Below, piece by piece: positions 44,072 through 52,121 of a DNA stretch of 64,000 nt. The stretch is from Streptomyces broussonetiae (lineage in GTDB: Bacteria; Actinomycetota; Actinomycetes; Streptomycetales; Streptomycetaceae), in assembly GCF_009796285.1 (NCBI RefSeq), contig NZ_CP047020.1, positions 7,254,001-7,318,000 of the forward strand. Reading direction: 5' to 3'. The stretch's first letter is position 1. Each line of letters begins with the position of its first letter. The translations under genes were made by a program, and so were the position numbers. Below the pieces are notes generated by a model. The model was not told the origin of the DNA and did not search any database. It saw nothing but the letters and a program-made list of their open reading frames with translations.

Positions 44072-44692
44072 TCACACCCGGCGTGGCGAGGCCAGCAGAT
44101 AGCGCGTCCGCGTGCGTGGCTCGCTGTACTCACCCGGCTGCCAGCCCGCGCGCTCCAGCGTGACCGCGCAGGCCGCCAGGGTCCCGGCGTCCGGCGCGTG
44201 GACGGCGACCGCCTCCGGCTGCGGGGTCGCCCGGACCCGGTAGCCGTCCGCGCCGGCGCCCGCCGGACGGTGCCCGGCCGCCTCCAGGGCGAGCGCCGCG
44301 GCCCGCACCAGATGCGCCCGCTCCCAGCCGCACGGCCGGTCCACGGCGCCGTCCGGGTTGGTCATCCGGCGCAGCTCCAGCAGCCCCTGCCAGGCACTGC
44401 GCACCTCGCGCAGCCGCGCAGGCCCGTCGGCGGGCGGCTCCTCCTCGCCGCCGACCCGCGCCGCGAACACCCCAGGGGCGGGCGCCGGTTCCTGCGCCTC
44501 CTCGGGCGCCGCCTCCCGTACCCGATGGCCCGCCGGGGTCAGGAAGTGGTCGTGCGGCGGTCGCGGATGCCGGAACGCCAGTCCCCGCTTCACCAGCGCC
44601 GCGAGCTGCGCCTGCGTACCCCGCAACCGCCCGGTGACCGGATCGGCGTCCTCGATCACACGCCGCTGGGCGGCACTTCGCGGTCCGCTCAC
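44072..44692 (-). CDS. Hypothetical protein with Arg-rich N-terminus
   Basis: Protein of 206 residues that I do not recognise. The first 60 residues (ending near HFLTPAGHRVREA) look like a winged-helix or DUF segment. A middle Glu/Pro-rich linker follows, then a helical HLVRAAALALEAAGHRP stretch and a C-terminal GYRVRATPQPEAVAVHAP beta region. No signal peptide or membrane segment. GTG 44692 has AAGGAG seven bases upstream, which together with codon bias supports a real gene. Confidence 0.65.
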   Translation of the reverse strand: MSGPRSAAQRRVIEDADPVTGRLRGTQAQLAALVKRGLAFRHPRPPHDHFLTPAGHRVREAAPEEAQEPAPAPGVFAARVGGEEEPPADGPARLREVRSAWQGLLELRRMTNPDGAVDRPCGWERAHLVRAAALALEAAGHRPAGAGADGYRVRATPQPEAVAVHAPDAGTLAACAVTLERAGWQPGEYSEPRTRTRYLLASPRRV

Positions 44693-44788
44693 AGCCGTAC
44701 TCCTTCCGTGCTCCCTCCGTCCTGCTCGCAGAGTACGGCGCGGGTCCGACAACGGGGTCCCGGTGGCCACGGGACGGAGTACGGCCCG

Positions 44789-45391
44789 TTACTCCTGCCA
44801 CGGCCGGATGTTCCACCCCGACACCACCGGCCGCGCATGCTCCGTGCCGAGGCGGCACAGGGCGCCCGTCGCCAGCTGGAAGAGGGCTCCCCGCTGGGGT
44901 GGCAGGCCCAGGCACCGGGCGGTCAGGACGCGGAGGAAGTGGCCGTGCGCGATGAGGACGACCACGCCCTCGGTGTTGCACAGGGCGGCGTCGGCCTTGG
45001 CCAGCATCCGGTCGGCGCGTTCGCCGACCTGCTCGGGAGTCTCGCCCGGATGCTCGGGCGGGCCAGGTGCGACCCCGTCCGTGAACAGGAACCAGTCGGG
45101 CCGGGTCCGCTGGATCTCCACGGTGGTCACACCCTCGTAGCCGCCGTAGTCCCACTCGCGCAGATCGACGTCGACCCGGGCGTCATGGATCCCGATGAGT
45201 TCGGCGGTCTCCCGGGCCCGCTGGAGCGGGCTGACGAAGGCGGCCCCGATGCGGTGCGAGCGGATCAGCGGCATCAGTTGGCGCGCCTCCTCCCGGCCGT
45301 GCTCGGTGAGGGGTACGTCGGTCCAGCCGGTGTGCCGTCCGGAGCGCGACCACTCGGTCTCACCGTGCCGGACGAGGAAGAGGTCACCCAC
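44789..45391 (-). CDS. Histidine phosphatase family protein
   Basis: Phosphoglycerate-mutase-like phosphatase of 200 residues. LFLVRHGETEWS holds the catalytic His; the second His is in VVLIAHGHFLRVL. SPLQRARETAEL is the usual substrate-phosphate block. Substrate unknown; relatives act on sugar phosphates or nucleotides such as alpha-ribazole phosphate. Start GTG 45391 places the RHG motif at residue 8, which is normal. It has no clear operon partner. Confidence 0.88.
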   Translation of the reverse strand: MGDLFLVRHGETEWSRSGRHTGWTDVPLTEHGREEARQLMPLIRSHRIGAAFVSPLQRARETAELIGIHDARVDVDLREWDYGGYEGVTTVEIQRTRPDWFLFTDGVAPGPPEHPGETPEQVGERADRMLAKADAALCNTEGVVVLIAHGHFLRVLTARCLGLPPQRGALFQLATGALCRLGTEHARPVVSGWNIRPWQE

Positions 45392-45466
45392 GCGCCCACC
45401 GTGGCACAGGAGGCCGCCGCCCGCAGGCCGGACTGCGCCGGACGGCCGTACCCCTGCCCGCCGCGG

Positions 45467-46000
45467 TCAGATCCGGCGCGGCGGTGCCAGGGACACGGTT
45501 TCGCCGCAGGCGTCGATCGTCGCGTCCTTGCCGTGGGCGTCCGTGACGGGGACGACGGCGGGGCGGGAGTCGTGTGGTGCCCGGACCACCGCTTCTGGCC
45601 GGCGCACGCACCAGTCGCCCGTGCCGCTCGTGCCACCGGGCGTGTAGCGGACGTCCACCGCGACCTCTGCCTTGCGGGGCACGGAGAGGGCGGCGGGGCG
45701 GCCGGATCCGGCGCCCTCGACGCTCTCGGCCTTGCCGTTGTGGATCTCCAGGCCCGGATAGCCGTCGAAGACACAGGTGTCCGGGCCCTTGTTGACGGCC
45801 GTGAGCCGGGCGTGGGCCTCACGTCCGCCCCGGTCCGCGCCGAGCAGGGTCAGCGTCCATGCCAGCGAGGCGGTGCGGCACGGCGGTACGGCCGTGTCCG
45901 CGGTGGCGTCGGTCGTGGTGGTCGTGCCGCAGGCCGTCAGAGCCAGGCCGGCGACGAGGACGGCGAGGATGCCGGTGGTCGGCCGGGTCGTCGCGCGCAT
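45467..46000 (-). CDS. DUF4232-type secreted lipoprotein
   Basis: Exported protein of 177 residues. Signal peptide MRATTRPTTGILAVLVAGLALTAC (split here for clarity) ends in lipobox LTAC. A Thr-rich linker leads to a beta-rich domain with paired cysteines (PPCRTASL, DTCVFDGYPGLEI, GDWCVRRPEA, DACGETVSL) that fits the actinobacterial DUF4232 family. Function unknown. ATG 46000 has a GGGGGGAA site upstream. Confidence 0.75.
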   Translation of the reverse strand: MRATTRPTTGILAVLVAGLALTACGTTTTTDATADTAVPPCRTASLAWTLTLLGADRGGREAHARLTAVNKGPDTCVFDGYPGLEIHNGKAESVEGAGSGRPAALSVPRKAEVAVDVRYTPGGTSGTGDWCVRRPEAVVRAPHDSRPAVVPVTDAHGKDATIDACGETVSLAPPRRI

Positions 46001-46027
46001 CGTTCCCCCCTCTTCCTCTCCGCGGTG

Positions 46028-47899
46028 TCAGGTGCCGGGGTGGACCAGCGTGTTCTCGGTGCCGAGGGCGTTGGTGCCGGTGTCGGCGTACAGCGTGGTC
46101 TCGCCGTCGGACCAGCGCACGATCAGGTCGTTGCTCCTGTGGTCGGGGGTGAAGTCGCCGGACGTCATGACCTGGGCGTGGGGCCACGTGCCGTTGGGGC
46201 CGAGCACCCGGGACCGGGTGCCGGGCCCGGTGGCCGAGGTGCCCGCGTAGGAGTCGAGCGAGCCGTCCGCCCAGCGGACCAGCAGGCCCGCGGCGCTGGA
46301 GCCGCCGAAGGTCCCGCCGGTGAGCAGGGCCGCCTTGGTCCAGGTGTCGTTGGCCTTGAGGAGCTGCTGGGTCGGGCCGAAGGTGCCGGCGCGGACGCCG
46401 GTGTGCAGGGTCAGCCGGCCGTCGGACCAGCGCACCAGCAGGTCACTGGCGCCCTTGCCGCCGTCGAACTGCCCGGACGTGATCTGCACGGCGTTCTTCC
46501 AGGCGGAGCCGGACTTCGCCATCTGGACCTCCTGGCCCAGGCCGGCGGTGCCGATGGCCGGGTACAGGGTGGCCTCGCCGTCGGACCAGCGCACCAGGAG
46601 GTCGGCGCGGCCGTCGCCGTTGAAGTCCCCGCCGCTGAGGGTGCGGGCGTGGGTCCAGGTGGAGTTGGCCTTCAACAGGCGCTTCTCGGACCCGAACCCG
46701 CCCTTGCCGTCGCCGGGATACAGGGTGATCCCGCCGTCGGACCAGACGGTCAGCAGGTCGCCCCGGCGGTCGCCGGTGTAGTCGGCGGAGGTCAGCAGCG
46801 CGGCCCCGCGCCAGCGCGCGGCGCCGCCCGGCAGCGCGTCCTGGAGCCCCTTGTAGGGCGGCAGATCGGTGGGCGGGTCCTGGTTCGCGACGGCGTCGGC
46901 CAGCAGGTTCGCCGCGTCGGCGCCGAACGCCGGGGCGTAGCTGATGTAGTCGACGTCCGCGTCGTTGCCGCCGCCGTTGTAGCCGCCGAGGTTGCCGATG
47001 ACGTGCCCGGTGCGCGCGTCGTCGGAGTAGTCGGTGATCCACGGGCTGCCCGACACCCCGCCGTAGTAGCCGCCGCAGGTCATCGACATCTGCCGGAAGC
47101 CGGGCAGTTGGCTGGTGGGGACGGTGCACTTGAGGGCGCTGCCGGCGCTGTTGTGCCGGTAGGAGGGGTAGCCGACGACGGTCACGTTCTTGTTCGTGTA
47201 GCCGGACGGCTGGGTGAAGGTCAGTCCGCCGCCGACCGCGTCCTGAAGGCTCTGGCCGCGCTGGTTGGCCGAGACCCGGGCGAAGGCGGTGTCCAGGTCG
47301 GACGCCGCCGTCCTGGTGGTCGACGACCCCTTGTCGGGCACGTACCGGGGGTCGGTGAACAGGCGCTGGATGTGGAAGATGCCGTACGGCTGCTGGTCGG
47401 GGCCCGCGCCCATCACGAACTTGGGGACGAAGATGTAGTCGGCGTTCATGTTCAGGCCGCAGTGAGCCGCGGTCAGGACGATGTTGCGCGCCGCGGTGTC
47501 GAGCACACTGCCGGTGCAGTGCCAGGTGGTGCCGCCCGGCCCGTCGGACCCGAAGAACGTCCCCACCAGCCGCGTCCCCGGGAACGCCGTGCCCTGCGGC
47601 CCCCCTGCCGCCGCCACCGACTGCCCGGGCGCCTTCGGTGCCGCGCGCGGGCCGTCCAGCGGCTGGGCGTCGGCCATGCGCGCCGCGGTCCAGAACCGGG
47701 CGGCGTTCCGGGCCTCGCGTCCGGTGGGGGACGGCGTGGACGCGGACGGGGCCGCCGCGTCGGTCCCCGTGTCCCTGCTTGTGCCGGTGCCGGTGCCGGT
47801 GCCGGTGCCGGTGACGGCCTGGGCCGCGGACGCCGGGCCCCCGACGGCCGCGAGGCACAGAGCGGCGACGGTCGCCCGGCGTATGCGGTGCGCGAACAA
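46028..47899 (-). CDS. Secreted trypsin-like protease with C-terminal FG-GAP-like repeats
   Basis: Exported protein of 623 residues. The TTG start at 47899 is supported by GGGGGAA about seven bases upstream and by the basic signal peptide beginning MFAHRIRRATVAAL. The protease domain (about 110-330) has LTAAHCG, SDLDTAFARV and GVSGSPW for His, Asp and Ser. The rest consists of about five repeats of a DLLVRWSDG-x-TLYP motif of roughly 45 residues, FG-GAP/VCBS-like blades likely forming a beta-propeller that binds a cell-wall or host polymer. A Gly-Thr dipeptide run lies near residue 31. Confidence 0.85.
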   Translation of the reverse strand: MFAHRIRRATVAALCLAAVGGPASAAQAVTGTGTGTGTGTSRDTGTDAAAPSASTPSPTGREARNAARFWTAARMADAQPLDGPRAAPKAPGQSVAAAGGPQGTAFPGTRLVGTFFGSDGPGGTTWHCTGSVLDTAARNIVLTAAHCGLNMNADYIFVPKFVMGAGPDQQPYGIFHIQRLFTDPRYVPDKGSSTTRTAASDLDTAFARVSANQRGQSLQDAVGGGLTFTQPSGYTNKNVTVVGYPSYRHNSAGSALKCTVPTSQLPGFRQMSMTCGGYYGGVSGSPWITDYSDDARTGHVIGNLGGYNGGGNDADVDYISYAPAFGADAANLLADAVANQDPPTDLPPYKGLQDALPGGAARWRGAALLTSADYTGDRRGDLLTVWSDGGITLYPGDGKGGFGSEKRLLKANSTWTHARTLSGGDFNGDGRADLLVRWSDGEATLYPAIGTAGLGQEVQMAKSGSAWKNAVQITSGQFDGGKGASDLLVRWSDGRLTLHTGVRAGTFGPTQQLLKANDTWTKAALLTGGTFGGSSAAGLLVRWADGSLDSYAGTSATGPGTRSRVLGPNGTWPHAQVMTSGDFTPDHRSNDLIVRWSDGETTLYADTGTNALGTENTLVHPGT

Positions 47900-48054
47900 T
47901 GCTGTTCCCCCTGGTCTGTTCGAACCGGACCAGGAGGAACAGCGATGCGGCGCTGGTCGGGCGCGAGTGCGGCAGTCCCCCCGGTCGTGCGCGCCGATCT
48001 TCGCACAGGTGCGCGAACGCGGGAAAACGGGTTACCGACGAGGCGGACGACGGG

Positions 48055-49263
48055 CTACTGCCGGTACCCGCTCAGGAACCGCCCGATCCGGCCGATCGCC
48101 GCCTCCAGGTCCTCGGCGTGGGGCAGGGTGAGGATGCGGAAGTGGTCGGGGGCGGGCCAGTTGAAGCCCGTGCCCTGGACCACCTGGATCTTCTCGCGCA
48201 GCAGCAGGTCCAGGACGAACTTCTCGTCGTCGTGGATCCGGTGCACCTTGGGGTCGATGCGCGGGAACGCGTACAGCGCGCCCTTGGGCTTCACGCACGA
48301 CACACCGGGGATCTCGTTGAGCTTCTCCCAGGCGGTGTTGCGCTGTTCGTGCAACCGGCCGCCGGGCAGCGTCAGTTCGCGGATGGACTGACGGCCGCCG
48401 AGCGCGGCCTGGATGGCGTACTGCGCGGGCGCGTTGGCGCACAGCCGCATGGAGGCCAGCATCGTCAGGCCCTCCAGATAGTCCTTCGCGTGCTGCCGCG
48501 GACCGGTCACGACCAGCCAGCCGGAGCGGAAGCCCGCCACCCGGTACGTCTTGGACAGGCCGCAGAAGGTGAGGACGACCAGGTCGGGGGCGAGAGCGGC
48601 GGCCGAGTGGTGCACGGCGTCGTCGTACAGGATCTGGTCGTAGATCTCGTCGGCGAACACCATCAGGCCGTGCCGGCGGGCGAGGTCGACGATGCCCTCG
48701 ACGACCTCCTTGGGATACACCGCGCCCGTGGGGTTGTTGGGGTTGATGATGACCACGGCCTTCGTCCGGTCCGTGATCTTCGAGGCCATGTCGGCCAGAT
48801 CCGGTGTCCAGTCGGCCTGTTCGTCGCACAGGTAGTGCACCGCCTTGCCGCCGGCCAGGGTTGTCACGGCCGTCCAGAGCGGGAAGTCCGGGGCGGGGAT
48901 GAGGATTTCGTCGCCGTCCTCGACCAGCGCGGTGACCGCCATGGAGACCAGTTCCGAGACGCCGTTGCCGAGGAAGACGTCGTCCACGCCGACCTCGAGG
49001 CCCAGGTTCTGGTAGCGCTGGGCGACCGCGCGGCGGGCCGAGAGGATGCCGCGCGAGTCCGTGTAGCCGTGCGCCTGCGGCAGCATCCGGATCATGTCCT
49101 GGAGGATCTCCTCCGGCGCCTCGAAGCCGAAGGCCGCGGGGTTGCCGGTGTTCAGGCGCAGCACACTGTGCCCCGCCTCCTCCAGCGCGTTGGCGTGCTC
49201 GATCACCGGGCCGCGGATCTCGTAACAGACCTCGCTGAGCTTGTTCGACTGCCGGAACTCCAT
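48055..49263 (-). CDS. PLP-dependent aminotransferase (class I, AlaA-like)
   Basis: Fold-type I aminotransferase of 402 residues. NPNNPTGAVY and DEIYDQILYD are cofactor-site motifs, and the PLP Lys is in GLSKTYRVAGFR, close to bacterial alanine aminotransferases. It probably makes alanine from pyruvate and glutamate. ATG 49263 lies 81 bases from the divergent HxlR-like regulator, with overlapping CTTGG/CCAAG palindromes between them. Confidence 0.9.
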   Translation of the reverse strand: MEFRQSNKLSEVCYEIRGPVIEHANALEEAGHSVLRLNTGNPAAFGFEAPEEILQDMIRMLPQAHGYTDSRGILSARRAVAQRYQNLGLEVGVDDVFLGNGVSELVSMAVTALVEDGDEILIPAPDFPLWTAVTTLAGGKAVHYLCDEQADWTPDLADMASKITDRTKAVVIINPNNPTGAVYPKEVVEGIVDLARRHGLMVFADEIYDQILYDDAVHHSAAALAPDLVVLTFCGLSKTYRVAGFRSGWLVVTGPRQHAKDYLEGLTMLASMRLCANAPAQYAIQAALGGRQSIRELTLPGGRLHEQRNTAWEKLNEIPGVSCVKPKGALYAFPRIDPKVHRIHDDEKFVLDLLLREKIQVVQGTGFNWPAPDHFRILTLPHAEDLEAAIGRIGRFLSGYRQ

Positions 49264-49287
49264 GCGCCCCTCCGGAAACTGGTGTTG

Positions 49288-49313
49288 CTTGGTTTTACCA
49301 AGTGGGCGCTTGG
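49288..49313. promoter_or_regulatory. Overlapping palindromes built from three CTTGG/CCAAG half-sites
   Basis: CTTGG-TTTTA-CCAAG (49288-49302) shares its right arm with CCAAG-TGGGCG-CTTGG (49298-49313, outermost base pairs included). The array lies in the divergent gap. TAGACT at 49332-49337, seven bases before ATG 49345, is a good -10 for a leaderless regulator mRNA, so the regulator may bind here and control itself and the aminotransferase. Confidence 0.5.
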
Positions 49314-49344
49314 AAAGTCCAACATCTTGTCTAGACTGCGTCGC

Positions 49345-49971
49345 ATGTCACCTCGCCGAAGCTACGACCAGTACTGTTCCGCCGCCCGCGCCCTCGACCT
49401 CGTCGGCGACCGCTGGACCCTGCTGATCGTCCGGGAGCTGCTGGCCGGCCCCCGCCGCTACACGGACCTGCACGCGGACCTGCCCGGCGTGAGCACGGAC
49501 GTACTCGCCTCACGGCTGAAGGACATGGAGCAGGGCGGCCTCGCCGTCCGCCGCAGGCTGCCCCCGCCCGGCGCGGCCAGTGTGTACGAACTCACCGCGC
49601 GCGGAGAGCAGTTGCTGCCGGTGCTCCAGGCCCTGGGTGCATGGGGCGAGGCGGAACTGGGCGAACGGCGGCCGACCGACGCGGTACGCGCCCACTGGTT
49701 CGCGCTGCCCCTGCTGCGGGCCCTCGAGGGCGAGGGGCTGGTCGAAGTCAGCCTGGAGGAGGGCGAGTTCCATCTGCAGGTCGGTGCGCAGGAGGGCCCG
49801 GTCTACGGCGACGGACCAGCGCCCGCAGAGGCCGGCGCGCGCCTTGTGATGGACGCCGGGACCTGCGAGGCCGTGGCCCGCGGGGAGGTGAGCCTGTCGG
49901 ACGCCGTGCGGCACGGCCGGGTCACGGTGACGGGGGAGGGCACGCCGGCGAAGCTGTTGCGCCAGGCGTGA
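49345..49971 (+). CDS. HxlR-like winged-helix regulator with C-terminal domain
   Basis: Regulator of 208 residues. The first 100 match HxlR: YCSAARALDLVGDRWTLLIV, then LPGVSTDVLASRLKDMEQGG. The remaining 100 residues are an SCP2-like extension (EFHLQVGAQEGPVYGDG, GEVSLSDAVRHGRVTV) that may bind a hydrophobic ligand. ATG 49345 is the only start before the motif and appears leaderless. Confidence 0.88.
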   Translation: MSPRRSYDQYCSAARALDLVGDRWTLLIVRELLAGPRRYTDLHADLPGVSTDVLASRLKDMEQGGLAVRRRLPPPGAASVYELTARGEQLLPVLQALGAWGEAELGERRPTDAVRAHWFALPLLRALEGEGLVEVSLEEGEFHLQVGAQEGPVYGDGPAPAEAGARLVMDAGTCEAVARGEVSLSDAVRHGRVTVTGEGTPAKLLRQA

Positions 49972-50001
49972 GGACGAACTGCCGCCTCCGGCGGGCAGAA
50001 G

Positions 50002-50031
50002 GTGAAGGCCCGCCTTCCGACGGGCCTTCAC
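50002..50031. terminator. Bidirectional terminator
   Basis: GTGAAGGCCCG (50002-50012) and CGGGCCTTCAC (50021-50031) form a perfect 11-base stem with an eight-base loop between convergent genes. Confidence 0.82.
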
Positions 50032-50040
50032 AACGGTCGG

Positions 50041-50850
50041 TCAGACGCCCGGCGGCACCCGGGACGGCCGCCCCGACCCCCGCGTCAGCGCGTACCCGCC
50101 GATGCCGGCGAGAGCCGCGAGCACGCCGCCGATCGCGGTCCACACCCAGCGGTCGGACCACCAGCCGGAGGACCAGCCGTCGTGGGAGCCGAAGCTGGAC
50201 AGCACCGCCGTCTTCGAACCGTCCTTGCCCTGCTCGGACTTGACGGCAATCCCGGGGACGAGCGGCTTGCCCAGCGAGCCGTCCACGGCCGCCGCGCCGC
50301 CGATGTCCTTGGAGTCCACGCGCACCTCGGCACTCACCGGCAGGCCGAGGTCGGAGGCGCCCAGGTCCACCACGGTCAGCCGGAGGTAGTAGGTGCCCGG
50401 CAGCGGATCGTCCGCCCACGGCTCGGCCCAGCCGCGCACCGTACGCAGCACACAGGCCAGCTCGACCTGGGAGGCGTCCTGCGCGGCGGTGCGGGTGCTG
50501 GCGCCGTACTGGCAGGCCTGCCGGCGCCGCAGCCCGTCGTACACATCGAGCTGCCAGGTCTGCGACCCGTGCGTCCGGGGGAGCTTGACGCTCGCCCTGA
50601 CGGTCGGACGCCGGCCGACGTCGGCCGGGAACGACCAGTACAGGTAGTCACCGGTCGAGCCGGACGCGGTGGCGGACTGCCCCTGCTCGATCTCCGTCGC
50701 CGTACGGAAGGACGTACCCGCCTGGGTGGGCGCCGAGCCGTCGGACGAGGCGCTCGCGGAGGGGCTCGGGGAGGAGGAGTCGGCGACGGCCGGTCCGGCG
50801 GCCAGCCCCAGTGCCAGCAGCGCGGCGCTCAACACACGTGTGACCCGCAT
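50041..50850 (-). CDS. Secreted membrane-anchored protein with PPC-like domain
   Basis: Protein of 269 residues: signal peptide MRVTRVLSAALLALGLAAG, a Ser/Pro-rich linker, then a beta-rich region (TSFRTATEIEQGQSATASGS, DYLYWSFPADVG) resembling bacterial pre-peptidase C-terminal domains. A membrane helix WTAIGGVLAALAGIGGYAL lies near the C-terminus with a short basic tail. It overlaps the VWA gene by ATGA, so the two are co-translated and probably form a surface complex. The VWA protein carries a similar beta-rich domain. Confidence 0.7.
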   Translation of the reverse strand: MRVTRVLSAALLALGLAAGPAVADSSSPSPSASASSDGSAPTQAGTSFRTATEIEQGQSATASGSTGDYLYWSFPADVGRRPTVRASVKLPRTHGSQTWQLDVYDGLRRRQACQYGASTRTAAQDASQVELACVLRTVRGWAEPWADDPLPGTYYLRLTVVDLGASDLGLPVSAEVRVDSKDIGGAAAVDGSLGKPLVPGIAVKSEQGKDGSKTAVLSSFGSHDGWSSGWWSDRWVWTAIGGVLAALAGIGGYALTRGSGRPSRVPPGV

Positions 50851-52112
50851 CAGTTCGTCCTCCAGACCGCGACCCGCCAACGCGACAGCCAGCCCCACAG
50901 CAGACCGGCCAGGAACCCGACCACCACGAGCGCGGCCAGCAGCCACCAGCCGCGCCCGAGGCCGAAAGCGGCCACGTCGTGATGTCCGGACGGGCCGTCC
51001 ACGACGTCGACGGTCAGCTCGAGCGGCAGGCCGGGCGTGGTCTTGACCCCGGCGGCGGCCGAGAAGGAGTGCGCGACCTGGAGACACACGGTCTCCGCGG
51101 GCGCGTTGTCGTCGTCGCTGCTGGGCTTCGGGTAGCGCAGCCCGGTGGAGACGACATCCGTACGGCCGGTGCCGGCGGCCTCACCGCGCACGATCTCGCG
51201 GCCGTGGACCGTCACCGCCCGCAGCAGCACCCCGTAGTCGGGGTTCACGGCGCGGTCGTCGGCCACGCTCACCGAAGCACGCAGCTCCTGGCCGGGGGCG
51301 ACGTCGACCTTGTACCAGCGCTGCTGCCCGAACGCGGCACGGTCGGTGTACAGCCCGGACTTGAGCAGCGGCGCGCTCTCGCAGCGGTCGGCGCCCTCGG
51401 TGGCCACCGGAGTCACCACGGGATCCGCGGCCCGGTCCACCAACTGCCCGACCCGGCTGCTCAGTTCCTGCTTGTGCCGGACGTCGGTATAGGTGCCGCC
51501 GGTCGCGTCGGCGATGCAGCTGAGCTGGTCGCGGGTCTTGGCGTCCGGCACCAGACCCAGGGTGTCGATGGTCAGCCCGATGCCCTTGGCGGCTATCTCG
51601 CGGGCCACCTCGCACGGGTCGAGCGGCGGGCAGGTGTCCTCGCCGTCGCTGATCAGGACGATACGGCGGGTTCCGGTGCCGCCGTTCAGGTCGTCCGCGG
51701 CCTTCAGCAGCGCGGGCCCGATCGGTGTCCAGCCGGTCGGCTGCAGCGTGGCCACCGCGGTCTTCGCGTCGGTCCGGTTCAGCGGGCCGACCGGGTAGAG
51801 CTGCGCGGTGTCCTTGCAGCCCACCTTGCGGTCGTTGCCGGGGTAGTTGGCGCCGAGGGTGCGGATGCCGAGCTGGACGTCCTTGGGTGTCGCGTCGAGG
51901 ACCTCGTCGAACGCCTGCTTCGCCGCGGCCATCCGGGAGTCGCCGTCGATGTCCTTCGACCGCATGGAACCGCTGACGTCCAGCACGAGTTCGACCTTGG
52001 GAGCGGCCGTCCGTGTCTCGTCGGCGACAGCTCCGCCGGGGAACGCGATCCCGGCCGCCAGGGCGGCGAGCAGGGCGCAGACTCCTGCTGCCAGCCGTTG
52101 TCTTCTGATCAT
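50850..52112 (-). CDS. Secreted VWA domain protein with PPC-like domain and C-terminal anchor
   Basis: Protein of 420 residues: signal peptide, VWA domain (about 38-220) with metal motif DVSGS in LVLDVSGSMRSKD and the conserved Thr in GWTPIGPAL, then DGEDTC. A PPC-like beta domain follows (about 245-385; QRWYKVDVAPGQELRASVSV), then a membrane helix LLAALVVVGFLAGLLWGWL and basic tail. It would display a metal-dependent adhesion domain on the cell surface, held by the C-terminal helix. It is coupled to the smaller PPC-like gene downstream. Confidence 0.82.
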   Translation of the reverse strand: MIRRQRLAAGVCALLAALAAGIAFPGGAVADETRTAAPKVELVLDVSGSMRSKDIDGDSRMAAAKQAFDEVLDATPKDVQLGIRTLGANYPGNDRKVGCKDTAQLYPVGPLNRTDAKTAVATLQPTGWTPIGPALLKAADDLNGGTGTRRIVLISDGEDTCPPLDPCEVAREIAAKGIGLTIDTLGLVPDAKTRDQLSCIADATGGTYTDVRHKQELSSRVGQLVDRAADPVVTPVATEGADRCESAPLLKSGLYTDRAAFGQQRWYKVDVAPGQELRASVSVADDRAVNPDYGVLLRAVTVHGREIVRGEAAGTGRTDVVSTGLRYPKPSSDDDNAPAETVCLQVAHSFSAAAGVKTTPGLPLELTVDVVDGPSGHHDVAAFGLGRGWWLLAALVVVGFLAGLLWGWLSRWRVAVWRTN

Positions 52113-52121
52113 CGCCGGATC

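Noticed and set aside
44036..48391. A 1451-codon open frame on the plus strand
   Set aside because: It runs antisense across five convincing minus-strand genes and has no recognisable domain.
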